From Endomicrobium sp. (lineage in GTDB: Bacteria; Elusimicrobiota; Endomicrobiia; Endomicrobiales; Endomicrobiaceae), in contig JAISLV010000019.1 in assembly GCA_031277075.1 (NCBI GenBank), forward strand, positions 1 through 9,015: a stretch of 9,015 bases of DNA. Reading direction: 5' to 3'. This document shows positions 1-6,764 of the stretch, piece after piece. The position numbers and the translations under genes are program-made. The first letter of the stretch is position 1; every line of letters starts with the position of its first letter. Below the pieces are notes generated by a model. The model saw only the letters and a program-made list of their open reading frames with translations, was not told the DNA's origin and did no database searches.

Positions 1-1502
1 ATTATGAAACCGATTTTAAAGACAGAGCTTACAAAATATCTTCCGCGCTGGTTTTAGCGTTATTTTTTGTAATTTCTTTTTCAATTTTTACCGCTATAAA
101 CTCAAGACCCGCATGGCTAAATCAAAAAACTTCATATCCTTTCAACCCTCAAGACAAGATAGAAGACCCGTATCTTTTAGTGTTTGACGCGTTTAAAAAG
201 GGACAAACTCATCTTGACATTAAGCCCGACGAAAAACTTTTAAATTTAAAAAATCCGTATAACCCAGACGACAGAATCGGCGCCGCTTATTACTTAGATT
301 ACGTTTTATACAAAAGCAAGTATTACTCGTATTACGGCATAGCTCCGCTTTTTATTGCGTATTATCCTTCGTATTATTTGTCGGGGAATTTGCCGTCTAT
401 GAACTTTGCAGGTTTTATTTTAGGCGCGCTTGCCGTTTTAGCGTTGTTTTTCGCTTATAAATCTTTTGTCAAAACATTTTTAAAACGAACAAACTTAGTA
501 TTGTTTATCCTTAGTTTTCAAGCTCTGGTTTGCGGCTCTTTATTATTTGTTTTGCAAGCGGACTCTTACAGATACGAATTTCCTATATTGTCTATGTATA
601 TCTTTTTTGCGCTGTTTATTGCTTTTTCTTTTGCGGCAGACGGCAATATAAACAACAAAAAATTTTTTATTTATCTTGCGCTCGCGGGTTTTTCTTTTGC
701 AAGCATTCTTGCTACGCGCCCTCATTGCATAATATTAGCTTTTGCCTTTATAATCCCTCTATATTTGCAAAATATGTTTGACAAAAATATAAGCGCAAAC
801 GTCAAAATTAAAGGGGCTGTTTCGTTTTTTGTTCCATTTTTAATTATTTGCTCGCTTGTGATGCTGCATAATTACGCTAGGTTTGACTCTCCCTTTTCAT
901 TTGGGCAAAACTATAATTTAACGGGAACAAACGCCGCCGTCTCCACATCTCAAAAACTGTCGTTAAGCAATTTTTCTGCGGGGATTTTTCAGTATTTTTT
1001 AGACGTCCCAGAATTCCTCGCTCACTTTCCCTTTATAGACCCTTTAAAACATTCTTATAATTTAACAGGCTCGGTGTTTGCCGTAGGAGCAAACTCGCGG
1101 AATATGGGGATTTTAGCGTTTCCTCTTTTTTGGACTCTTTTTATAGGCTTTAAAAACTTTAAAACGCAAAAGCAAAACAAACTGTTTAAATCAATTTTAA
1201 TTTCAACTATATGCGCCAGCATTTTTATCGCTTTTATAGGCTTTGTTTGCGGATACCCGGGTTTTAGATACACTTGCGACATAAGACCCGCTTTAGCCGT
1301 ATTGTCGGCTTTTATTATGCTTGCTTGCGCCGCAGATTTTACGCAAGATTCAAGCTCAAAAATATTGTATAGATTTTTTGCATTATCCTGCATTGCAACC
1401 ATAATTTTCGGATTTTTTATGATATTTAACGGCGAAATGCAGTGGATTTACAAAATAAACCCTGAAATTTATGCAAAGTGGTTCAACTTGTTTTCCTTTT
1501 AA
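1..1502 (+). CDS. Polytopic membrane protein, GT-C-like (glycosyltransferase family 39-like), 5' end outside window
   Basis: The frame is open from base 3 without a stop, so 499 residues of a longer protein are visible. The GTG at 180 is internal, not the start. The visible part opens with a membrane helix (about residues 14-33) followed by a non-cytoplasmic-type loop and about eight to ten further hydrophobic helices. The loop GQTHLDIKP...NPYNPDDR...YLDYVLYKSKYYSYYGIAPL, then ATRPHC, NYARFDSPFSFGQNYNLTG and a late RYTCDIRPALA, match a pattern I recognise from uncharacterised bacterial membrane proteins often annotated as glycosyltransferase or PMT-like. Those are thought to transfer sugars from a lipid-linked donor on the outer face of the membrane, but neither substrate nor activity can be read here. 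It ends 2 bp from the end of the convergent clpB gene. Membrane nature is near certain; the enzymatic role is an inference. Confidence 0.75.
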   Translation, partial: YETDFKDRAYKISSALVLALFFVISFSIFTAINSRPAWLNQKTSYPFNPQDKIEDPYLLVFDAFKKGQTHLDIKPDEKLLNLKNPYNPDDRIGAAYYLDYVLYKSKYYSYYGIAPLFIAYYPSYYLSGNLPSMNFAGFILGALAVLALFFAYKSFVKTFLKRTNLVLFILSFQALVCGSLLFVLQADSYRYEFPILSMYIFFALFIAFSFAADGNINNKKFFIYLALAGFSFASILATRPHCIILAFAFIIPLYLQNMFDKNISANVKIKGAVSFFVPFLIICSLVMLHNYARFDSPFSFGQNYNLTGTNAAVSTSQKLSLSNFSAGIFQYFLDVPEFLAHFPFIDPLKHSYNLTGSVFAVGANSRNMGILAFPLFWTLFIGFKNFKTQKQNKLFKSILISTICASIFIAFIGFVCGYPGFRYTCDIRPALAVLSAFIMLACAADFTQDSSSKILYRFFALSCIATIIFGFFMIFNGEMQWIYKINPEIYAKWFNLFSF

Positions 1503-1504
1503 AG

Positions 1505-4117
1505 CTAATTTATATAACTCTTTTTAAATTCAAGCTCGCGCGCGTCTTTGCGTTTAGAAACGTCTACTTTAATTTTATCGCCTTCTTTAAACTCGCCGCT
1601 TATAAGTTTTAACGACAAAGGATTTAGCAGATGCGTTTGTATCGCTCTTTTTAAGGGTCTTGCGCCAAAGGCGGGGTTATATCCTTTTTCGCTGATAAAA
1701 TCTTTGGCTTTGTCGGTAAGTTCCACATATATATTTTTTGCCGCAAGCCGCCCTTCAAAAGATTTCAGCTGTATGTCTATAATTTTATTGAGCTCTTTTT
1801 CGCCGAGTTTAGCAAATATCACCGTCTCGTCTATCCTGTTTAAAAATTCAGGTCTAAAACTTCTATGAAGCTCTCCTAAAACTTTTTCTTCTATTTCTTT
1901 CTCGTCTTTATCTTCAAGCATATATTGAAAGCCTATATTTGAAGTCATAATGATAACGGTATTTTTAAAGTCTACGGTTCTTCCCTGCCCGTCGGTAAGC
2001 CTGCAGTCGTCAAAAATCTGAAGCATTATTTTAAATACTTCAGGGTTTGCTTTTTCTATTTCGTCAAACAAAATTACGCTGTAAGGACGCCTGCGCACAG
2101 CCTCTGTAAGCTGTCCTCCGTCTTCAAAACCCACATAGCCCGGAGGAGCTCCGATTAAACGCGACACGCTGTGTTTTTCCATATATTCGCTCATATCTAT
2201 TCTGACTATATTTTTCTCGTCGTCAAACAAAATTTGCGCAAGAGCTTTGGCAAGTTCGGTTTTACCTACGCCCGTAGGACCTAAAAACAAAAACGAGCCT
2301 AGCGGTTTATTGGGTTCTGAAATACCGGAACGCGCCCGCCTTACCGCATTTGAAACGGCGCAGACGGCTTCGTCTTGCCCGACGACGCGCGCGCGGAGTT
2401 TTTCTTCAAGTTTCAAAAGTTTTTGCATTTCTCCTTCGGTCATACTGCTTACGGGAACGCCCGTCCACTTGCTTACAACTTCCGCAATGTCTTCTTCGTC
2501 CACTTCTTCTTTAAGGAATTTTGTCCCCTCTTGCAGTTTTGCAAGAATTTTGTTTTCTTCGTCAAGATTCTTTTGCGCCTGCGGGATTTTTCCGTAGCGG
2601 ATTTCGGCGACTGCGTTTAAATCGCCGTTTCTTTCGCGGCGTTTCTCTTCAATTTTCATATCTTCAATAGAGGCTTTTAAAGCCCTTATTTTTGAAATAG
2701 CTTCTTTCTCTTTTTCCCACTGAACTTTCATAATCGCGCTTTCATTTTTTAATTTCGCTATTTCTTCTTCTATGCGCGCAAGTTTTTCTTTTGACGCCGC
2801 GTCGTTTTCTTTTTTAACGGCTTGCCGTTCAATTTCAAGACGCCGCAAATTTCTTTCAACGGCGTCAAGCTCAGACGGCATTGAGTCTATTTCTATTCTC
2901 AGCCTGCTTGCCGACTCGTCTACTAAATCTATAGCTTTATCGGGCAAAAATCTGTCCGTAATATATCTTGCCGAAAGCGACGCCGCGGCTGTTAAAGCCG
3001 CGTCTTTTATTTTTACGCCGTGATGAACTTCGTATTTTTCTTTTATTCCGCGAAGTATGGCTATAGTGTCTTCTACAGACGGCTCGCCTGCGTAGACAGG
3101 CTGAAAACGGCGTTCTAAAGCCGCGTCTTTTTCAATATGTTTTCTGTATTCGTCAAGCGTAGTGGCTCCGACAAGTTTCAGCTCGCCTCTTGCAAGCATA
3201 GGCTTTAACATATTTGCCGCGTCGACTGCGCCTTCGGAAGCTCCCGCTCCGACTATAGTGTGAAGCTCGTCTATAAAAAGAATAATGCGCCCGTCTGCCG
3301 ATTGAATTTCTTTTAACACGGCTTTTAGCCGCTCTTCAAATTCGCCCCTGTATTTTGCGCCCGCTATCAAAGCGCCCATATCTAAAGCGATAACTTTTTT
3401 ATCTTTCAAACTTTCAGGAACGTCGCCTGAAATTATGCGTTGAGCAAGCCCTTCTACAATTGCGGTTTTACCTACGCCCGGCTCGCCTATAATTACGGGG
3501 TTATTTTTTGTTCTGCGCGATAAAACCTGCACGCAGCGGCGTATTTCTTCGTCGCGTCCGATAACAGGGTCTAGCTTGCCGCGCTTTGCAAGCTCGGTTA
3601 AATCGCGACCGTATTTTTCTAAAGCCTGATATTTATCTTCAGGGGTTTGGTCGCTTACTTTTTGCCCTCCGCGAATTTCTACAAGCGTCTTTAAAATACT
3701 GTCTTTTGTAAATCCGTATTTTTTCAGCGTATTTGACGCCTCTTTAGAAGAATCTTCGGCTATTGCAATTAAAATATGTTCGGTTGAAACGTAGTCGTCT
3801 TTTAAATCTTTGGCTATTTTTTCCGAACTGTTTAAAACTTTCGTCAAACTTTGCGAAAGATAAGCGTTTCCGCCAGAAACTTTTGGTCTTTTTTCTATTT
3901 CATTTTCCAAATCTTTTATTATATTTGAAAGGACTAAATCTTCTTGCCCTGCGGCAGACGCCTTTTTTATTATTGCAGGAACTATCCCGCCTTCCTGTTT
4001 AAATAAAGCAAGCAATAAATGCGCGCAGCTTATTTCAATATTAGAGTTTTCTGAAGCTATATTTTGCGCGTCGGCAAGAGCTTCCTGCGATTTAATAGTA
4101 TATTTAGATAAATTCAT
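1505..4117 (-). CDS. clpB: ATP-dependent chaperone ClpB (protein disaggregase)
   Basis: Full-length ClpB of 870 residues, normal for the family. ClpB is a cytoplasmic hexameric AAA+ machine that pulls polypeptides out of aggregates together with DnaK/DnaJ/GrpE. Visible in order: Clp N-domain repeats (about 1-148), first ATPase domain with Walker A GEPGVGKT (211-218), pore loop KYRG (255-258) and Walker B ILFIDELH (279-286), the coiled-coil middle domain (about 405-525) that separates ClpB from ClpA/ClpC, then the second ATPase domain with Walker A GPTGVGKT (613-620), pore loop GYVG (660-663), Walker B VILFDEIE (681-688), FRPEFLNRID (754-763, arginine-finger region) and sensor-2 GARPLKR (818-824). 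The start is supported by AGGGGG five bases upstream and by the usual N-terminus. It is preceded by its own promoter and a CIRCE-like operator, so it is probably a monocistronic heat-shock gene. No terminator is visible before the convergent neighbour. Confidence 0.98.
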   Translation of the reverse strand: MNLSKYTIKSQEALADAQNIASENSNIEISCAHLLLALFKQEGGIVPAIIKKASAAGQEDLVLSNIIKDLENEIEKRPKVSGGNAYLSQSLTKVLNSSEKIAKDLKDDYVSTEHILIAIAEDSSKEASNTLKKYGFTKDSILKTLVEIRGGQKVSDQTPEDKYQALEKYGRDLTELAKRGKLDPVIGRDEEIRRCVQVLSRRTKNNPVIIGEPGVGKTAIVEGLAQRIISGDVPESLKDKKVIALDMGALIAGAKYRGEFEERLKAVLKEIQSADGRIILFIDELHTIVGAGASEGAVDAANMLKPMLARGELKLVGATTLDEYRKHIEKDAALERRFQPVYAGEPSVEDTIAILRGIKEKYEVHHGVKIKDAALTAAASLSARYITDRFLPDKAIDLVDESASRLRIEIDSMPSELDAVERNLRRLEIERQAVKKENDAASKEKLARIEEEIAKLKNESAIMKVQWEKEKEAISKIRALKASIEDMKIEEKRRERNGDLNAVAEIRYGKIPQAQKNLDEENKILAKLQEGTKFLKEEVDEEDIAEVVSKWTGVPVSSMTEGEMQKLLKLEEKLRARVVGQDEAVCAVSNAVRRARSGISEPNKPLGSFLFLGPTGVGKTELAKALAQILFDDEKNIVRIDMSEYMEKHSVSRLIGAPPGYVGFEDGGQLTEAVRRRPYSVILFDEIEKANPEVFKIMLQIFDDCRLTDGQGRTVDFKNTVIIMTSNIGFQYMLEDKDEKEIEEKVLGELHRSFRPEFLNRIDETVIFAKLGEKELNKIIDIQLKSFEGRLAAKNIYVELTDKAKDFISEKGYNPAFGARPLKRAIQTHLLNPLSLKLISGEFKEGDKIKVDVSKRKDARELEFKKSYIN

Positions 4118-4122
4118 ATTTT

Positions 4123-4128
4123 CCCCCT
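4123..4128 (-). promoter_or_regulatory. Ribosome binding site of clpB
   Basis: On the minus strand AGGGGG lies five bases before the ATG at 4117. It confirms the clpB start. Confidence 0.8.
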
Positions 4129-4140
4129 ATAAAACAATAA

Positions 4141-4167
4141 TTAGCGCTCTCTTGTGTCAAGCGCTAT
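4141..4167 (-). promoter_or_regulatory. CIRCE-like operator (probable HrcA site) of clpB
   Basis: Two 9-bp half sites are separated by exactly 9 bp. Read on the plus strand they are TTAGCGCTC and AAGCGCTAT. The CIRCE consensus bound by the heat-shock repressor HrcA is TTAGCACTC-N9-GAGTGCTAA; 14 of 18 half-site bases agree. TAGCGCT and AGCGCTA pair perfectly. The element begins inside the -10 box and covers the expected transcription start, the classical position for repression. HrcA itself is not in the window, so its binding here is inferred. Confidence 0.65.
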
Positions 4168-4194
4168 TTTAATATTAAAAAATTTTTTTGTCAA
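4166..4194 (-). promoter_or_regulatory. sigma70-type promoter of clpB
   Basis: On the minus strand there is a perfect -35 box TTGACA (4194-4189), a 17-bp spacer made almost only of A and T, and a -10 box TAAAAT (4171-4166, 5 of 6 consensus bases). Transcription would start near 4159, about 40 bases upstream of the ATG, inside the CIRCE-like element. Confidence 0.8.
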
Positions 4195-4199
4195 TGGAA

Positions 4200-4555
4200 A
4201 AATTGAAATGCCCGTTGGTATAGCCGTCCAAGGCTTTTGCGCGTCTACCCATATTGGAAAACAGCTGAAGCAAAAATAGGCAGGCTTACTGATTTGTGAT
4301 TGCGGTCATTTCTCTATCATATTTTCCAGTATGACAATGAAAGATATTTTGGAACTTTTACCGCGATTGTCTGCTTGCGCTACGTGAATTTTTTTAGCAG
4401 AAACTGATTTTCTATATCTATAATGAAAGATATTTTGGAACTTTTACCGCGATTGTCTGCTTGCGCTGCGTGAATTTTTTTAGCAGAAACTGATTTTCTA
4501 TATCTATTAAGAACATTCGGCGCAATATTTATAAATCCGCCCGTTTTTTCAGAGT
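4200..4555. other. Gene-free stretch between clpB promoter and the GT8 gene
   Basis: No credible gene is seen. Bases 4200-4335 have stops in every frame and no recognisable protein. They contain TGGAAAA near 4254 and its complement TTTTCCA near 4321, which could pair weakly. Bases 4336-4507 are a tandem direct repeat, listed separately. Bases 4508-4555 are plain AT-rich sequence next to the GT8 stop, without a clear terminator hairpin. The whole stretch looks like accumulated repeat or remnant sequence. Confidence 0.6.
4336..4507. repeat. 86-bp tandem direct repeat, two copies
   Basis: Copy 1 is 4336-4421 and copy 2 is 4422-4507, head to tail with no spacer. Each begins AATGAAAGATATTTTGG and ends TTCTATATCTAT. 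They differ at a single base: A at 4382 versus G at 4468. Because 86 is not a multiple of three, any reading frame shifts between the copies, which argues against a coding role. Near identity points to a recent duplication. Confidence 0.95.
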
Positions 4556-5419
4556 TTATCGCAAAAAATATAAAAATTGCTTTACGCTCCAAAAGAACCG
4601 CGCAAGAAAAAGCGGCAGCAGAAAGAAAAAGATTGGATATGCGTTCTGAATTGCTTCGTCAATTTTTGCGTATTTTTCCCATATTTTCACGCGGGCGTCA
4701 GCGTCCGCGCCGTCCCATGGTTTTTTTGTTCCGTTAAAATGAATAATTTTGGCTTCAAGCAACAAGCTGCGGTCAGCATTATAATCGCTTGTAGTTAGAT
4801 TATATTTTCCGTCCAGCCGCCAAACATTTGAGCGAAACGCGATGTTCAATCCGTCTTGGTCTTGAAACTTTATTTCATTATTTTTCACCGCGTCAAACAA
4901 TTTTTGCGTCATTTTATCCTTGCGGATTTTTTCCAAATTAAACAGCAACACGCCCGCATTCACATACAGTTCATCGCGTTCAAACCCGATTTTCGGCTTA
5001 TAATCTATATGGTCAATGTAAAGGTCAGACACGCCAGCCGCATAAAAACCGTCAATATTGACCGCAAAAAGTTCGGTCATATCGCCATTGCAAACTAAGT
5101 CGGCGTCAAGGTAAAGCCCTACTTTAATTTCAGGAAACATATCAGCAATAGCAAAGCGAAAATACGTATCCATACTGATATAATTTATATTCAATTTCAG
5201 ACCGTCAAACAATTTTTCATCCGGCAACGCGTAATCAACAGAAAAATTTTTATAGCAAATTTTCAGTTTGGAAATTTTCTTCTTTGCCGCATCCGACAAA
5301 TCGCGCGATAAAACATGAAAAGCAAAGTCCGCGCCGCGATTGTTTTCTAATACCGACGCCATGCAGACGCGAAGCTGTCTTGCGTATAATTCATTCACAC
5401 AGAAAAATATATGAAACAT
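4556..5419 (-). CDS. Glycosyltransferase family 8 protein
   Basis: A 287-residue protein of the GT8 family (retaining galactosyl- or glucosyltransferases such as those of the LPS core, and general stress protein A). These enzymes move a sugar from a UDP-sugar to a glycan acceptor at the inner face of the membrane. The N-terminus FFCVNELYARQLRVCMASVLENN is the usual nucleotide-sugar-binding beginning. The DxD metal motif is D105-A-D107 in LYLDADLVCNGD, VNAG is at 153-156, FQDQDGLN at 185-192, and HFNGTKKPW at 227-235 is the C-terminal metal and phosphate-binding signature. A hydrophobic tail (about 261-287) could attach it to the membrane. The start agrees with family N-termini, but no Shine-Dalgarno sequence is visible in front of it. 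It lies between two repeat elements (4336-4507 and 5439-5616), which hints at a mobile neighbourhood. The exact sugar and acceptor cannot be read. Confidence 0.92.
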   Translation of the reverse strand: MFHIFFCVNELYARQLRVCMASVLENNRGADFAFHVLSRDLSDAAKKKISKLKICYKNFSVDYALPDEKLFDGLKLNINYISMDTYFRFAIADMFPEIKVGLYLDADLVCNGDMTELFAVNIDGFYAAGVSDLYIDHIDYKPKIGFERDELYVNAGVLLFNLEKIRKDKMTQKLFDAVKNNEIKFQDQDGLNIAFRSNVWRLDGKYNLTTSDYNADRSLLLEAKIIHFNGTKKPWDGADADARVKIWEKYAKIDEAIQNAYPIFFFLLPLFLARFFWSVKQFLYFLR

Positions 5420-5438
5420 TTTTAGTTCAATGCGTTAG

Positions 5439-5616
5439 GGCGTCTCTAAAAACCATAATGCCAGTCCAAGCCTGCGCCTTGAGATATTGTCTCTGCGGCA
5501 TTTGGACATCAGAAAATTTGTCCGTCCTTGCTCTTAGGACGCGGCTTGCATTTTCTTCTTTGACCTGCCGCAAAATTTACGGCAATTACGAACATTCTAG
5601 GTTTTTGCAAGACGCC
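5439..5616. repeat. MITE-like palindromic repeat, copy A (long form, 178 bp)
   Basis: The ends are inverted repeats: GGCGTCTCTAAAAACC at 5439-5454 and GGTTTTTGCAAGACGCC at 5600-5616, which pair with a 2-base bulge. The core 5523-5606 matches 7231-7314 over 84 bases with 4 differences and no gaps. Inside the core are hairpins CGTCCT/AGGACG and TGCCG/CGGCA. Relative to copy B this copy has about 60 extra bases (about 5462-5522) that can fold on themselves, with GTCCAA pairing with TTGGAC. It fills the gap between cysE and the GT8 gene. No clear target duplication and no transposase are seen. It could instead be a transcribed structured RNA element. Confidence 0.75.
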
Positions 5617-5630
5617 GTATAAGAGTTTTT

Positions 5631-6302
5631 TTATTTTTCAGATTTTTCTTCAAGCTGTTTTTGGAAGTCGGCGATGATTTGTTTGAGTTTCTTTTCGGAT
5701 TTGATTTGTTCTTCTAAAACAAAACGCATTACGTCTGTTATAGGGTCTGGCAGTCTTGCGTGTTCAAGTTTTTCTATTTCTTTTTCCGAATATCCCATAC
5801 TTATTCTTGCAGGCACTCCTACGGCTGTGGCGTTTGCAGGAACGTCGTGCGTTACTACCGAAGCCGCGCCTATGCGGGCATTGTCGCCTACTATAAGCGC
5901 TCCTAAAATTATGGCGTTAGAGCCTATCACCACATTGTCTCCTATGGTGGGATGTCTTTTTTCTTTTTTAAGCGAAGTTCCGCCAAGCAGCACGCCTTTA
6001 TAAATTAAAACATCATCGCCGATTTCAGCCGTCTCGCCTATAACTACGCCCATTCCGTGATCTATAAAAAGCCGTCTGCCTATTTTTGCGCCGGGATGTA
6101 TTTCTATACCCGTAAAAAATCTTCCAATATGGGAAATAAATCTTGCGATAAAATAAAATTTATGCAGCCATAATTTATGCGCAAATCTGTGGATTATCAC
6201 AGCGTGAAGACCGGGATAACAAAACAAAATTTCCAACCACGAACGCGCGGCTGGATCTTCGTGAAAAATATTCTTTACATCTTCTTTTAATAATTTAAAC
6301 AT
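5631..6302 (-). CDS. cysE: Serine O-acetyltransferase, short EpsC/CysE type
   Basis: A 223-residue protein that would make O-acetylserine from serine and acetyl-CoA, the committed step of cysteine synthesis in the cytoplasm. The N-terminal helical part has DPAAR (16-20), typical of the family. A left-handed beta-helix of hexapeptide repeats follows (about 65-165), with GIEIHPGAKIGRRLFIDHG (65-83), GETAEIGDDV (89-98), RHPTIGDNVVIG (116-127) and GVPAR (162-166). The catalytic histidine is H82. Its acidic partner position is E67 where the E. coli enzyme has Asp; Glu is common in short Bacillus-type members. The C-terminus (about 171-223) is a charged helix after HARLPDP. The start matches the family, yet there is no Shine-Dalgarno sequence and an extended -10 box lies only 7 bases upstream. 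No cysteine synthase gene is adjacent. Confidence 0.95.
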   Translation of the reverse strand: MFKLLKEDVKNIFHEDPAARSWLEILFCYPGLHAVIIHRFAHKLWLHKFYFIARFISHIGRFFTGIEIHPGAKIGRRLFIDHGMGVVIGETAEIGDDVLIYKGVLLGGTSLKKEKRHPTIGDNVVIGSNAIILGALIVGDNARIGAASVVTHDVPANATAVGVPARISMGYSEKEIEKLEHARLPDPITDVMRFVLEEQIKSEKKLKQIIADFQKQLEEKSEK

Positions 6303-6309
6303 AGCAAAG

Positions 6310-6318
6310 ATTATACCA
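6310..6318 (-). promoter_or_regulatory. Extended -10 promoter element of cysE, implying a leaderless or near-leaderless mRNA
   Basis: On the minus strand TGGTATAAT (TGn plus a perfect TATAAT) ends 7 bases before the cysE ATG, so transcription would begin at or next to the start codon. The -35 region falls in an A/T tract (about TTTTTA) and is poor, as is common for extended -10 promoters. It sits just beyond the terminator of the upstream gene. Confidence 0.6.
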
Positions 6319-6332
6319 AAAACTATACAAAT

Positions 6333-6372
6333 AAAAAAGCCTCCGTCTCTTTATGGGAGCGGAGGCTTTTTT
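6333..6372 (-). terminator. Rho-independent terminator after the lysine-rich protein gene (symmetrical)
   Basis: GCCTCCG at 6339-6345 pairs with CGGAGGC at 6360-6366, and an inner CTC/GAG can extend the stem. On the minus strand the hairpin is followed by six T (6338-6333), placing it 18 bases or so beyond the stop at 6390. The other side also carries six T on the plus strand (6367-6372), so it could stop transcription both ways. Confidence 0.92.
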
Positions 6373-6389
6373 ATATAAAGAAAGAAAAT

Positions 6390-6734
6390 CTATTTCTTGC
6401 CTTTCTTTGCGGCTTTTTTCACGGCTTTTTTCACAACTTTTTTCACAACTTTTTTTACGGCTTTCTTTACAACTTTTTTCACGGCTTTCTTTGCGGTTTT
6501 TTTCTTTTTTGTGCCGCCTCTGCTCATTGCAGAACGGGATATGTCGCCGGCTTTATCTAGAAAATAAAGATAGCCGCTTTCTTTTTTAAGACCAATTTTT
6601 GCGACTTTTGTCGGCTTTCCGCCTTTTTTGCCGCCTCTTGCCATCACAGCTTTTGATACGTCGCCCTGCTTGTCAATGAAATAAAGGTATCCGTTTTCTC
6701 TCTTTACTCCGACTTTCTGAACTTTTTCCGCCAT
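6390..6734 (-). CDS. Small basic protein: two GYLYFxDKxGD repeats plus a histone-H1-like lysine tail
   Basis: A 114-residue protein I cannot assign to a named family. Two copies of a 33-residue unit sit at 5-37 and 44-76, exactly 39 residues apart, with 20 of 33 identical positions. Shared core: KxGxK.E.GYLYF.DK.GD.S..M.RGG. The pattern suggests a small beta-hairpin unit. The tail (80-114) is built from four-residue steps of two Ala/Val (or Thr/Gly) followed by Lys-Lys, for example AVKKVVKKAVKK. Such tails occur in bacterial histone-H1-like and other nucleoid-binding proteins, so binding of DNA or RNA is likely but inferred. There is no signal peptide and there are no cysteines. AGGAGGT five bases before the ATG fixes the start and predicts strong translation. 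It lies 30 bases after the HTH gene, probably in the same transcript, and is followed by a strong terminator. Confidence 0.88.
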   Translation of the reverse strand: MAEKVQKVGVKRENGYLYFIDKQGDVSKAVMARGGKKGGKPTKVAKIGLKKESGYLYFLDKAGDISRSAMSRGGTKKKKTAKKAVKKVVKKAVKKVVKKVVKKAVKKAAKKGKK

Positions 6735-6739
6735 TTTGT

Positions 6740-6746
6740 ACCTCCT
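6740..6746 (-). promoter_or_regulatory. Strong ribosome binding site of the lysine-rich protein gene
   Basis: AGGAGGT on the minus strand lies five bases before the ATG at 6734. It is the best Shine-Dalgarno match in the window and suggests an abundant product. Confidence 0.9.
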
Positions 6747-6764
6747 GTGTTTTTTGCCGCTAGT

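Noticed and set aside
180..182. GTG as start of the left-edge membrane protein
   Set aside because: The frame is open upstream to the window edge and encodes a membrane helix and family-like sequence.
1548..3023. Plus-strand open frames inside clpB (for example 1548-1868, 2247-2597, 2772-3023)
   Set aside because: Antisense shadows of a complete, strongly conserved clpB.
4336..4507. CRISPR array
   Set aside because: Only two 86-bp units with no spacer between them, and no cas genes.
4380..4592. 70-residue open frame on the minus strand overlapping the GT8 end
   Set aside because: It runs out of phase through the 86-bp tandem repeat, starts inside the GT8 gene and resembles no protein.
5284..5622. 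112-residue open frame on the plus strand
   Set aside because: It covers the antisense of the GT8 N-terminus and palindromic copy A, has no ribosome binding site and looks unlike a protein.
6390..6500. Lysine-rich tail as a frame artefact of A/T-rich low-complexity DNA
   Set aside because: The regular two-residue plus Lys-Lys pattern uses varied codons, is in frame with a well-formed repeat domain, and ends just before a terminator.
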